DNA from: Bacillota bacterium
Lineage (GTDB): Bacteria > Bacillota > Clostridia > Lachnospirales > Lachnospiraceae
Assembly: GCA_023415655.1 (NCBI GenBank)
Contig: JAEZKD010000047.1
Span: 1-22,498, forward strand
Length of the DNA: 22,498 nt
Direction of reading: 5' to 3'
Shown here: positions 14,592 to 22,398 of the stretch, piece by piece
How the letters are laid out: the number at the start of each line of letters is the position of its first letter
How positions within the stretch are numbered: position 1 is the first letter of the stretch
Translations under genes and position numbers: made by a program
Notes under the pieces: model-generated
Told to the model about the DNA's origin: nothing
What the model saw: the letters and a program-made list of their open reading frames with translations, nothing else
Database searches by the model: none

Positions 14592-16113
14592 TTAAACCTG
14601 CAACAATAATTGCGGCAACAATGACAAAGGTCCATAACCATCCTTCGGCTGCGTTGTCGCTTTTATTTACTTCACGATTTCTTTGTCCCTTCTCTTGTAT
14701 CGGTGCATTGGATGGTTGAGCCTTTGCTTCATCCAAAGCGTACTTGATACTTGTTAAAGCTAAGTGTTGTTCTGTAGTTGATAAGTCATCTCCTCGAAAT
14801 AGTGTTACGGTAGCAACCCCATCAAAATCATGATTATAGGAAACCGTCACTCCAGTATCTTCCCATTGAATTACTGGCACGGATTCCCCATTGATTGCTA
14901 CACTCCCTTCCTCTTCTCCAAAAAAATAACCTGTTAGGGTTAATTCCCCTTTTATACTGTCTAAACGATTGATAACCGCCAATGGGTTATGAATCGCTTT
15001 TTCTAGATTGATTTGCTTCGCAAAATCAATCACTCCAGTTGTAACTATATGCTCATCACTTCCAATCACACGTGCTCGAATCCTAGCTGCTGCTTCCTCA
15101 GGAAAAAGTTGTGCTAGAATTGCTACCTTTGCTGTGATTCCTGGAGTGGCTACGATTACATAAGGTGACAAATAACTCGCAGGATATGACTTCTCTTCCT
15201 GAGATATACTTTGGAAGTTCTTTGTGGTACATACTGATAGAATCCCCTTGTCTCCAGCTTCAATGATCACATCCTCCAATACCTTTGACGGGTGTATGCT
15301 TCCAAAAGCATCACTAATCGCTATCACATTCGCTCCCTGGTCTTTTGCATGAATAACATACTGATACGCCTGTACGATGCTGCTCGTTAGACCAATTCCT
15401 TTGTCATCCAAAGCCTTTACTGTCATAAGCTTTATATTGGGATAAAAGCCTGCAATCTCAACTGGACTTTTACTTTCTTCAACAATCATGGTGGCACACT
15501 TGGTTCCATGCCCATCATCATCCATTGGATTTAGATCTTCATTGATAAAATCATATCCATGTTTCCCTGGCAAGGTGGTATGATTGGTCCACATATGTTC
15601 CACCAAAGATGGTTGCATATGATCGACACCTGTATCCAATACAGCAATGACAGTCTCTGCCTTCTTCTCTGTAGCTGTAATTAATTGACGAAAGGAGTAA
15701 CTAGCTGCAATACTCTCTTCCTCTAATCGATCAAAACCTTCTTCCTGAGTCCCAATCTTCCATTGATTGTCATCAATATCCTCTTCCGTGATTGCATAAC
15801 TTTTATACTTATAATCTGGTTCCACATAGATAACATCATCTAACTGTTCAAATGCAACCATCAGCTGCTCTGTGGTATATCGTTTGCTTTGAAATCGTCC
15901 AATAAAAAAACTTGGGAAGCTATATTCCTCCACCAAAGTTACACCCTCCATATGGGGTGCCTTAGCAACATACTTTACTAGCACAACACCTTCTTCATAA
16001 GAATCCGATGCAATCTGTCCTGGTTCCATTCTAACTTCTGCTTTTATCCTTGTCGATGTAATCAAACTAATTGAAAGCACTACTACCAAAAAAGCAGCCA
16101 TTCGCCTTCTCAT
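14548..16113 (-). CDS. Membrane-anchored subtilase-like protein lacking the catalytic serine
   Basis: 521 residues, start 16113 behind AGGAGG. Order: signal peptide (about 1-25); I9-like propeptide (40-104); S8 domain (about 150-352); a TIG/IPT-like beta domain (about 380-440); a polar linker; one membrane helix (491-514) and a basic tail. The catalytic Asp (D160 in AVLDTGVD) and His (H202 in DGHGTKCATM) are clear. The GTSMAAP serine motif is absent: after YPASYLSPYVIVATPG the frame runs straight into ITAKVAILAQLFPEE, which matches the helix that normally follows the serine. About 45-50 residues are therefore missing, and the oxyanion Asn region (VCTTKNF) is also changed. It is probably a pseudoprotease held on the outer face of the membrane. 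The frame is otherwise intact. Confidence 0.82.
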   Translation of the reverse strand: MRRRMAAFLVVVLSISLITSTRIKAEVRMEPGQIASDSYEEGVVLVKYVAKAPHMEGVTLVEEYSFPSFFIGRFQSKRYTTEQLMVAFEQLDDVIYVEPDYKYKSYAITEEDIDDNQWKIGTQEEGFDRLEEESIAASYSFRQLITATEKKAETVIAVLDTGVDHMQPSLVEHMWTNHTTLPGKHGYDFINEDLNPMDDDGHGTKCATMIVEESKSPVEIAGFYPNIKLMTVKALDDKGIGLTSSIVQAYQYVIHAKDQGANVIAISDAFGSIHPSKVLEDVIIEAGDKGILSVCTTKNFQSISQEEKSYPASYLSPYVIVATPGITAKVAILAQLFPEEAAARIRARVIGSDEHIVTTGVIDFAKQINLEKAIHNPLAVINRLDSIKGELTLTGYFFGEEEGSVAINGESVPVIQWEDTGVTVSYNHDFDGVATVTLFRGDDLSTTEQHLALTSIKYALDEAKAQPSNAPIQEKGQRNREVNKSDNAAEGWLWTFVIVAAIIVAGLIILVFLFGRKNRKR

Positions 16114-16189
16114 ATGTGATCCTCCTCACGATTACCGATTGATTTCTATCCCAAATAAAATAACACTCTTATCTTAAGATAGTGCTTTC

Positions 16190-16384
16190 AGTATTTCCAT
16201 TTTTACCAACTTTATGAATGAAAGTCTGATTAGATGTAAAAGTGAAGGAGCTTTATTAGCGGTAGAGGACAAACTATTAGGGTTATCCTTTTGATATAAG
16301 CAATATAAACTACTATTTATAGGGTTCAAGTTCAAGAAAGACATAGGTGCAGCTTTCGGAAAAATATTCTTTTGGAGCATTTAA
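16190..16384 (+). pseudogene. Decayed copy of the small membrane-protein gene at 21263
   Basis: The frame ending at 16384 reads GFKFKKDIGAAFGKIF near its end, against GFKFNKDIGATSGKIL in the intact 102-residue protein; further up, FTNFMNESL matches FTFPGYNESL. One in-frame TGA (16292-16294) interrupts it, the 5' end is lost and the C-terminus is shortened. DNA identity is visible in the last 60 bases (compare 16325-16365 with 21483-21523). The start of the relic is approximate. Confidence 0.7.
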
Positions 16385-16496
16385 CAAAGTCATAAAAAAG
16401 CCACTACACAAGTAATAAAACCTGCATAACAGCAAAATATAAAAAGTAAACTAGAATTTTGTGATTCGTGCATCAAAAGTCATCCAAACTCTAAGT

Positions 16497-16584
16497 TGCC
16501 AAGCAGGACATATCGTAAACAATTCTGCGTCGTCCGTCCGAAGGGAAAGGCAGCAGAATTGTTTATGATATGGCATGCTTGGCA
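16497..16584. repeat. 32-bp near-perfect inverted repeat
   Basis: Arms 16497-16528 and 16553-16584 match at 29 of 32 positions around a 24-nt GC-rich loop; the ends are TGCCAAGCA and TGCTTGGCA. It lies 35 bases past the stop of the minus-strand gene at 16620 but has no T-run, so it is not a classical terminator. No flanking direct repeat is seen. A MITE-like element or a stable RNA 3' end are both possible. Confidence 0.8.
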
Positions 16585-16619
16585 TTCAAAGCCTACCATT
16601 ACTTTTTATGCTCGAATCG

Positions 16620-17972
16620 TTAATCACTTTCTTTTATACGAACCTCTCCGTAGTTGCGCATCTTTAAATTGTCCAGAACCCCAAACTTAAAATCTTCACT
16701 AATGTCCGTTTGTATTTTCCCAAGATAATCAATGGAATTCTCTGAGCAAACAAGAATAAAAAAATACTGCGCATAATTTCGCATATCACTGTCAATCCCC
16801 ATCAGGTGATAGACTGTTCCATCAAGATACATCAAGTCCTGTAACTCCATCCTTGACAACTCTCGCCCCAAGTTTGGAATCTGTTCCTCTATACTTCCAG
16901 CAAACAAAACCTTTGGTTCTTGTTCATAATCAATCGTATATAAATCTTGTTTCCATTCATCTTCCTGTGATTCATATACAATCTGAAGCGAAATCATCGC
17001 ATCCTTAGATACAAGCGCAACATTTGCTATCTTATTCTCTTTCTTTGTATTCCATTTACCAATTACAAAGGGATCTAGAATAGCATTCTTATGAATATCA
17101 TATAAATAAAGGACAAGATTCTCTCCTTCCTTAACTATCAATGCAATCTTAGAATCGTTAAAAACTGCTCCCATCTTTAATACTACCGTATCCTTGTTCG
17201 AGCTTACTTCTATCTCTAGAAGCTTTGGGATATACTTCGTACTTATTTTATCATGAAACAATGGCCGAACCTCATCCACAGGCACGCCCTCATTCAATGG
17301 GATATAAAAGAGTCCTGACACTCCTTCATAGTCCATTGGAATACTTCCTTGATCACTATCAGTAAAGGACTGATTTAGCTCCCAATTGTAATAAGTTAGA
17401 TACATCCGATCATCGATGATTACACTATCACAACTTTGATGAAAGGTTGGATAAATGCTGTGATCGCTGGAATTACTCTCTCCACTCTTTGTAATTGCAT
17501 TCTCTGGAATTCTAACCTTTAGAAAAGGACTCGCATCTTCATGTCCTAAATACATTTCCCAAAATAGATACGACATACTAGGACTGATATAATAAAAATC
17601 ATGATAATTTTGATTGGTTCCTGATTCCTTTTGTTGTTTTAGTGACTCATATTGATTTTTCAATGCTGTTGTCCATAGATTCATCTGCAACTTAAATGGA
17701 GATACTTCCTTTCTTTTCTGAATTTGTGTCGTGTAACAATTCGTTACTTGATTCTCTTGCCCAAAGGAAATCGTTTGTGTGAGTAAAAATCGGTCCTCAC
17801 GAGTACTTGTCACCTCCACTTGTATTGGTTCAAGTACTGCAAAATCCCCATGGATTGTTTGTAATACTAGCGTTCCTTCTTTGCCACCTTTCCACAAACT
17901 CATCGAAATCACAAGAATTCCAACCAAAGATAGTGCAGCTAACAGAATCGAAATTGGGAGTCTTTTTTTCAT
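16620..17972 (-). CDS. Membrane-anchored extracytoplasmic protein of unknown function
   Basis: 450 residues, start 17972 behind GGAGGG. One N-terminal hydrophobic helix (about 7-28) with a basic lead (MKKR) acts as an uncleaved anchor or signal; no lipobox cysteine follows. The rest is soluble, rich in beta-type strands and aromatic residues, with repeated segments of the kind seen in beta-propeller-like proteins (for example KIALIVKEGENLVLYLYD and EPKVLFAGS). No known motif is recognised. It follows the ABC ATPase gene on the same strand, separated by the 18-bp tandem repeat, and is probably the last gene of that operon, perhaps an extracytoplasmic partner of the transporter. Confidence 0.65.
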   Translation of the reverse strand: MKKRLPISILLAALSLVGILVISMSLWKGGKEGTLVLQTIHGDFAVLEPIQVEVTSTREDRFLLTQTISFGQENQVTNCYTTQIQKRKEVSPFKLQMNLWTTALKNQYESLKQQKESGTNQNYHDFYYISPSMSYLFWEMYLGHEDASPFLKVRIPENAITKSGESNSSDHSIYPTFHQSCDSVIIDDRMYLTYYNWELNQSFTDSDQGSIPMDYEGVSGLFYIPLNEGVPVDEVRPLFHDKISTKYIPKLLEIEVSSNKDTVVLKMGAVFNDSKIALIVKEGENLVLYLYDIHKNAILDPFVIGKWNTKKENKIANVALVSKDAMISLQIVYESQEDEWKQDLYTIDYEQEPKVLFAGSIEEQIPNLGRELSRMELQDLMYLDGTVYHLMGIDSDMRNYAQYFFILVCSENSIDYLGKIQTDISEDFKFGVLDNLKMRNYGEVRIKESD

Positions 17973-18019
17973 CTAGAATTCCCTCCTTTCATCAAATTTT
18001 CTCCGTTGATTATTTTTTC

Positions 18020-18249
18020 TCCGATCATCAAGGATTTCTCCTAATCAGCTAGGAGCCTCCAATCACCTAGCCCCTTCTAATCATCTAGGATCCTCTAACA
18101 TCTAGGATCCTCCATTCATCTAGGATCCTCCAATTATCTAGAACCCTCCACTCATCTAAGCCCCTACAATTCTCTAGAACCCTACAATTATCTAGGATCC
18201 TACAATTATCTAGAACCCTACAATTATCTAGGATCCTACAATTATCTAG
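18020..18249 (-). repeat. 18-bp tandem repeat array inside the ABC operon
   Basis: About 13 units with plus-strand consensus AATTATCTAGGATCCTAC. Units near 18170-18249 are nearly identical and alternate between GGATCC and GAACCC cores, giving a 36-bp higher-order repeat; units toward 18020 are more diverged and vary between 17 and 20 bp. The last unit supplies the TAG stop of the ABC ATPase gene (18246-18248). In the minus-strand transcript adjacent units can pair GGAUCCUA with UAGGAUCC around an 8-nt loop. Confidence 0.9.
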
Positions 18250-18980
18250 GATTCCCGACGATTCTTCTGGATGATCTCCATAATCTTATCCTCTTTGTTT
18301 TGATATCTACTCTTAAGATAATCTAAAAAGTCTTCTCCTCGTTCTGAAAAATCCTCCATGCTGATATCTTCAATTAGCTTACCCTTATGTAATAGAATCG
18401 CTCGACTGATTAGATGTTTCACTTCTTCAATCAAGTGCGTTGAGATAACGATACATTCGTTTTCCTTCATAATGCCAAGTAAGACCTTATAAAAGTCCTC
18501 ACGTAAAAAAATATCATTACCAGCAAACGGTTCATCCATAAGGATATAGTCTGCACCTTGAGAAAGTGCTAGACAAACCTCAAACTGATTCTTTTGTCCA
18601 GTGGAATATCCACGGATTTTTCTTCCCCACGGTAACTCAAAGAATTTCATTAAAGAGATAAATCTCGTTTCATCGAATTTCGGAAACTGCATCTGATAAA
18701 ATTCTTGATGCTCCTTTGGTGTCAAGCTCGGAAAAAAAGAATGTTCGCACGTAGCAAAGGCGATTCGTTCGATATTTTTTTCAGTGATTGGCTCCCCATC
18801 AAGTAGAATATTTCCCTCGCATTTAGGAAGGAAGCGAAGGATTGATTTCATCAAGGAAGACTTTCCTGCTCCATTTTCTCCGATGAGACCAATGATTTCT
18901 CCAGGTCTTAATTCGAATGATACATGTTGGACCGCATCTATTACCCCATAACGAACACTGAGATTTTCAATTGTTAGCAT
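18246..18980 (-). CDS. ABC transporter ATP-binding protein (YtrB-type)
   Basis: 244 residues, start 18980 behind AGGAGG. Walker A GENGAGKS (34-41), signature YSTGQK (125-130; in place of LSGGQ), Walker B YILMDEP (145-151) and switch H182 (ISTH) are all present. The Q-loop glutamine appears replaced (ATCEHSFF, about 76-83), a known feature of some ABC-2 type exporters. It should power the two membrane proteins encoded just upstream. Its start lies 9 bases after the stop of the second membrane-protein gene. The stop codon lies in the first unit of the 18-bp array, and the last residues (IIQKNRRES) may be recent additions. Confidence 0.92.
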   Translation of the reverse strand: MLTIENLSVRYGVIDAVQHVSFELRPGEIIGLIGENGAGKSSLMKSILRFLPKCEGNILLDGEPITEKNIERIAFATCEHSFFPSLTPKEHQEFYQMQFPKFDETRFISLMKFFELPWGRKIRGYSTGQKNQFEVCLALSQGADYILMDEPFAGNDIFLREDFYKVLLGIMKENECIVISTHLIEEVKHLISRAILLHKGKLIEDISMEDFSERGEDFLDYLKSRYQNKEDKIMEIIQKNRRES

Positions 18981-18989
18981 ATTCTCCTC

Positions 18990-19766
18990 CTATACAATTG
19001 CCTTCTTAGACACATAATAGATACCACTTCCTATTACAAGTAAGGTAACCATTGGACCTATAAAGACAGATAACTCTAAATATCGAAAACTTATTACCAT
19101 CCCTAATACCGAAAGTAATACCACTCCCACACCGAGGATACGCCCCCGTTCACATTTTACGAAAATTACAGACAGAAACATAACACTTGGTAGATAGAGG
19201 ATAAAACTAATTGGCCGAATCCATGTAATGAAACTACCAACAGGATAAAAAAATTGAATCAAACCTTGGTTCCAAAGATTTCCCCAAAGTTCCATCGGTT
19301 GACATACCTGTGGAATGAGCAATCGATAAAGGCCGTAATAAAGAAACAAGAGTATTAGCTGTGCTAACCATGCAATCACAGTAATCTGAATAACTTCTCC
19401 TAGAATACTTAGATACAAATAAACTCTTTTCTGTGGTAGACGTAGCATCGTATAGATGGTTTTTGCTCCTGCATAGTATCGCAAAAACTGATGAATAGGA
19501 TAGATGGATGCAGCAATTAAAAAAACGATGAACAACAAAGGTGCAATCCCCTCTAATAACTTCGATAAATAATCTGCGGTTCCTTTAACAATTACATATT
19601 CTTGTAGCTTTGCATCGTATCTCCAAAATTCATATCTCTCTGAAATAATTCTCTTCATTACAACAATCACTTGCAAGATACCTAACATCCCAAGTAAATA
19701 CCACCGCAAACCAAAATACTGCGCTGTAGGTAATGGAGAAGTCTTCACTTTACTACCTATTGTCAT
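18990..19766 (-). CDS. ABC-2-type membrane subunit
   Basis: 258 residues from the ATG at 19766, which overlaps the stop of the upstream gene as ATGA. The longer frame from 19850 runs inside that gene and lacks a site, so it is rejected. About six hydrophobic segments, with a long polar loop between the first two. Sequence is poorly conserved, as is usual for permeases of small GntR-linked ABC systems. It very likely forms the channel with its neighbour and the ATPase. Substrate unknown; related systems respond to cell-envelope stress or antibiotics, which is only an inference here. Confidence 0.8.
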   Translation of the reverse strand: MTIGSKVKTSPLPTAQYFGLRWYLLGMLGILQVIVVMKRIISERYEFWRYDAKLQEYVIVKGTADYLSKLLEGIAPLLFIVFLIAASIYPIHQFLRYYAGAKTIYTMLRLPQKRVYLYLSILGEVIQITVIAWLAQLILLFLYYGLYRLLIPQVCQPMELWGNLWNQGLIQFFYPVGSFITWIRPISFILYLPSVMFLSVIFVKCERGRILGVGVVLLSVLGMVISFRYLELSVFIGPMVTLLVIGSGIYYVSKKAIV

Positions 19767-20566
19767 CCCTTTGTCACCAACCCTTCTTTTACTAAATCTC
19801 GATACATACACACGTACTCCCAAACAACTAATGCAATACATATGATACAACGAATGATTAACCAGATCATATCATTCGTAGAAATGGTTACGATCGTATA
19901 GAACAAAACAAATAATTGTGGAAATAATCTAGCATATGATTTCATGAATTGGTTATAAGTAAGTGTAACAGCAAGTGCAAGTAACAAACACCCATTGGCG
20001 AGTAACCGAAGTCCATCATAAAACGGATAAACATTGTATAGAAAATCCCATCGTAGCATACTAAGATACATAGCATTCGTCATCTGTAACTTCGAAGGAA
20101 GAAACAATTGATACAACAAGTTCCACAGACAAATCAAAAAAAACTGTGCAGCATAAAACAAAAATAAGTAAGTTATGTTGTGTATGATACGAAAATTTAA
20201 AATATGCTTTTGAGGCAGTGGCAATCGTATATACATAATCTCGGAATCAGGATTGGCAGATTGCCGTTGAGATACATAACCCATCATCAGAACAAGTACC
20301 CAAAGAGCTATTAGAAATGTGAGTTCAATATGACTTTTCTCTAGCAATTCCTCAAATCGATACATAGTAGTATTCAGATAGTATGTAGTTTGGTTCATAT
20401 TCTTTGTAATGTCCATGCTCTGACGAAAACTAGCATTCATTTGATATAAGTGATAGCCAAAAAATCCACCTTGTATGATAGCCAATATCAGAAGTAGGAA
20501 CAATAATGGCTTAGTTGTATATTTCCCTTGAAGCTTCCATAGTGAAAACCACCGATTTCGTTTCAT
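19763..20566 (-). CDS. ABC-2-type membrane subunit
   Basis: 267 residues with the start set at 20566: AAAGGGG lies 5 bases upstream and the product then begins MKRNRWFSLWKLQGKY. Two earlier in-frame ATG codons (20581, 20614) are possible, and the second would overlap the regulator gene. About six membrane helices (near 20-45, 80-100, 125-150, 190-212, 220-240, 245-265). It shares the general plan of the next gene's product, and the two may be distant paralogues forming a heterodimer. They overlap by 4 bases, which points to translational coupling. Confidence 0.8.
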   Translation of the reverse strand: MKRNRWFSLWKLQGKYTTKPLLFLLLILAIIQGGFFGYHLYQMNASFRQSMDITKNMNQTTYYLNTTMYRFEELLEKSHIELTFLIALWVLVLMMGYVSQRQSANPDSEIMYIRLPLPQKHILNFRIIHNITYLFLFYAAQFFLICLWNLLYQLFLPSKLQMTNAMYLSMLRWDFLYNVYPFYDGLRLLANGCLLLALAVTLTYNQFMKSYARLFPQLFVLFYTIVTISTNDMIWLIIRCIICIALVVWEYVCMYRDLVKEGLVTKG

Positions 20567-20594
20567 TGAATCCCCTTTCATTCCATTCACTTCC

Positions 20595-20966
20595 TTACTC
20601 CCATAATATTTCAAGAATTTTTTCTGCTTCCGACTTACTAAATCCCATCTGCTTGGCAGAACGTATATAATTGAACGCTTCCCTTTGTATTAGTTCCTCA
20701 CGAATCTGACTCTTTTGGATTTCTGTTACTGTTAAGATACTTTTCGCACCAGGATAAGAAACCAACAGCTTCTCCTCCTCAAGAAAGGCATATGCTTTTT
20801 GTACTGTATTTGGATTCACCTTTAACATCGCAGAAAGAATTCTTCGAGAAGGCAATTCATCCCCTGAAGTAAATGTCCCCGCAACAATCCCCATCTTTAC
20901 ATAACGTATGATCTGTAAATAGATCGGTGTCTCCTCATTCAATTTTAAATCACGAAACTCAACCAT
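20595..20966 (-). CDS. GntR-family regulator, YtrA subfamily
   Basis: 123 residues from the ATG at 20966; GAGGA lies 9 bases upstream. A GTG at 20981 is in frame but sits in that ribosome binding site. Residues 10-77 form the winged helix (PIYLQIIRYVKMGIVAG, ELPSRR, VNPNTVQKAYAFLE). Only about 45 residues follow, so there is no large effector domain, as in YtrA. YtrA proteins repress their own ABC operon until the cell envelope is stressed. Here the gene is first in an operon with two membrane proteins and an ATPase, and its promoter is overlaid by a perfect inverted repeat that fits autoregulation. Confidence 0.92.
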   Translation of the reverse strand: MVEFRDLKLNEETPIYLQIIRYVKMGIVAGTFTSGDELPSRRILSAMLKVNPNTVQKAYAFLEEEKLLVSYPGAKSILTVTEIQKSQIREELIQREAFNYIRSAKQMGFSKSEAEKILEILWE

Positions 20967-21010
20967 CCAAGCTTTCCTCACAAACTGTATTAATCTAGTG
21001 ATACGGTTAT

Positions 21011-21036
21011 AACTGTATTATATTACCAATACAGTT
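21011..21036. promoter_or_regulatory. Likely operator of the GntR regulator
   Basis: Perfect inverted repeat AACTGTATT (21011-21019) and AATACAGTT (21028-21036) with an 8-bp spacer. It covers the -10 box and most of the spacer of the operon promoter. Further half-sites AACTGTATT at 20983-20991 and AACTGTATC at 21197-21205 lie on either side. Confidence 0.75.
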
Positions 21037-21045
21037 GATTGTCAA
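21017..21045 (-). promoter_or_regulatory. Consensus promoter of the GntR-ABC operon
   Basis: On the minus strand an exact TTGACA (21040-21045), a 17-base spacer and an exact TATAAT (21017-21022). This is the strongest promoter in the window. It is overlaid by the inverted repeat at 21011-21036, so binding there should block it. Confidence 0.9.
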
Positions 21046-21146
21046 TAAATTCCTTACTTTTGCACATTGCTGATTCTGGATAACTGAAGTCAGAATAATA
21101 ACAAGTAACTATACCCTTTTATCATTCTGGGCTTGTCAATATAATA

Positions 21147-21176
21147 TTGATTTAGAACCAATATGTATTGTATAAT
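21147..21176 (+). promoter_or_regulatory. Possible promoter of the small membrane protein-GNAT unit
   Basis: TTGATT (21147-21152), 18 bases, TATAAT (21171-21176), about 87 bases before the start at 21263. The stretch TATAATATTACCAAT resembles the operator region at 21016-21030, and a half-site lies at 21197-21205, so the same GntR protein may act here. Confidence 0.45.
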
Positions 21177-21262
21177 ATTACCAATTATATATTTATAACT
21201 GTATCGCTTCTGTCTTATTGTATAACAGCAAGGTTCGATACTTTTGATTTTAGAGGGAGATT

Positions 21263-21571
21263 ATGGCTAAGAATAAAATGAAAATTGGATTAGGTTCACT
21301 TTCATTACTATTTTGTTTAATTGGTATCCTATTTATGTTTACATTTCCAGGATATAACGAATCTTTAGGAGATGTCGTAATACGCTTGATAGGATTAAAA
21401 ACGTGGTCAAATGGAACAGAGGGAATTCATTATACGATATATTGCTCTTCCATATTTTATATTGCATCTATTATTTTGGGCTTCAAGTTCAATAAAGACA
21501 TAGGAGCAACCTCCGGAAAAATATTGTCCTCATTCTTCATGGTATGTTTGCTTTATTATATTATTCTATGA
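21263..21571 (+). CDS. Small membrane protein of unknown function
   Basis: 102 residues, start 21263 behind AGAGGGAG. Basic N-terminus (MAKNKMK), then three hydrophobic segments (about 8-28, 58-76 and 84-101). The loop between the first two (GYNESLGDVVIRLIGLKTW) is moderately polar. No family is recognised. It is 15 bases upstream of the acetyltransferase gene and divergent from the GntR operon. A broken copy of the gene sits at 16190-16384, beyond the far end of that operon. Confidence 0.7.
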   Translation: MAKNKMKIGLGSLSLLFCLIGILFMFTFPGYNESLGDVVIRLIGLKTWSNGTEGIHYTIYCSSIFYIASIILGFKFNKDIGATSGKILSSFFMVCLLYYIIL

Positions 21572-21586
21572 GAATAGGAGGCTAAA

Positions 21587-22027
21587 ATGGAGTATCAACT
21601 AAGGCAAGTAACAACTGAGGATATACGACCTGCTCTTGACCTTGCACTACGTGTATTTATAGAGTATGACTCTTTGGATTATGGCCCAGATCACACAGAA
21701 CGTATGCGCTTATCGATTGAAGAAAGAATTGCAAATCCTGATATCTATCTTTCAGGTGAACGTCTGATGTATGTTGCTTTGGATGACAAAAAAGTCATTG
21801 GCATCATAGAGACATACGGAAATAATCGAATCTCGTTGATGTTTGTTGACAGTGAATATCATCGTCAAGGTATTGCAACTGAGTTGATGCGCTTAATAGG
21901 TTGTGAGCTGAAGAGGAGATGTTTTGATAAAATTGTGCTAAATTCTTCACCAAATGGTTTGTTGTTCTACAAACATTTTGGATTTACAATAAATGCTACT
22001 ATTAGAATGCTCACATTTAATCATTAA
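21587..22027 (+). CDS. GNAT-family N-acetyltransferase
   Basis: 146 residues, start 21587 behind AGGAGG. The acetyl-CoA binding motif A reads YHRQGIATELM (Q/RxxGxG/A type) near residues 90-100, preceded by the strand ISLMFVDSEY. The C-terminal NSSPNGLLFYKHFGF matches the family's motif B, with a Tyr in the usual acid position. It moves an acetyl group from acetyl-CoA to an amine; the acceptor cannot be told. Probably co-transcribed with the small membrane protein. Confidence 0.92.
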   Translation: MEYQLRQVTTEDIRPALDLALRVFIEYDSLDYGPDHTERMRLSIEERIANPDIYLSGERLMYVALDDKKVIGIIETYGNNRISLMFVDSEYHRQGIATELMRLIGCELKRRCFDKIVLNSSPNGLLFYKHFGFTINATIRMLTFNH

Positions 22028-22046
22028 GAATGTACAACTTCAAGTT

Positions 22047-22075
22047 ATAATGAATTCATACGCTGGATTCATTAT
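22047..22075 (+). terminator. Weak hairpin after the GNAT gene
   Basis: ATAATGAAT (22047-22055) and ATTCATTAT (22067-22075) pair over 9 AT-rich base pairs with an 11-nt loop. Only a broken T-rich stretch follows. 22076-22164 shows nothing else. Confidence 0.4.
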
Positions 22076-22164
22076 GATATATTTCTAAAAGATAATCTCA
22101 GAATTACAGATTAAGTCCTTAAAGCATTTAGTAAAATTAAGAATCAACAAATCTTTTATTATAA

Positions 22165-22398
22165 AAGTATGGATTCAGTCGGTAGGAAGAATAGAGAGGA
22201 GCCCGACTAATTAGAAAAAGTTGGATTCAGTCAGTGTGGCAAAGAAAGAGCAGCCCGACTAATTAGGAAAAAGTTGCATTTAGTGGGGGTGGCAAAGAAA
22301 GAGCCACCCGACAAATTAGGGAAAAGTTGCATTTAGTCGGTGTGGCAAAGAATGAGTAGCCCGCCTAATTAGGGAAAAGTTGCATTTAGTCGGTACAC
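22165..22398. repeat. 53-bp tandem repeat array with internal hairpins
   Basis: Units begin at 22165, 22218, 22271, 22324 and 22377 (partial), an exact 53-bp period. Each starts AAGTTGCATTTAGTCGG or a close variant, has a GGCAAAGAAAGAG centre (first unit diverged) and ends CCCGACTAATTAGG. TTAGTCG and CGACTAA can pair within a unit, and CTAATTAG is a palindrome at the junction. The array runs into a transposase fragment. Confidence 0.92.

Noticed and set aside
14548..16113. Sequencing frameshift as the cause of the missing serine motif
   Set aside because: The frame is continuous through the region and homology resumes in the same frame after the gap; no GTSMAAP-like segment was seen in the translation of the other frames provided.
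16174..16380. 68-residue minus-strand reading frame
   Set aside because: It is antisense to the decayed membrane-protein copy and has no ribosome binding site.
16496..16690. Plus-strand reading frame over the 32-bp inverted repeat
   Set aside because: It is produced by the hairpin arms and the end of the minus-strand gene, with no start site signal.
18020..18249. CRISPR array
   Set aside because: The repeats are 18 bp and directly adjacent, with no unique spacers, and no cas genes are in the window.
22165..22398. CRISPR array or phage attachment repeats
   Set aside because: The whole 53-bp period is conserved, including the part that would be spacer.
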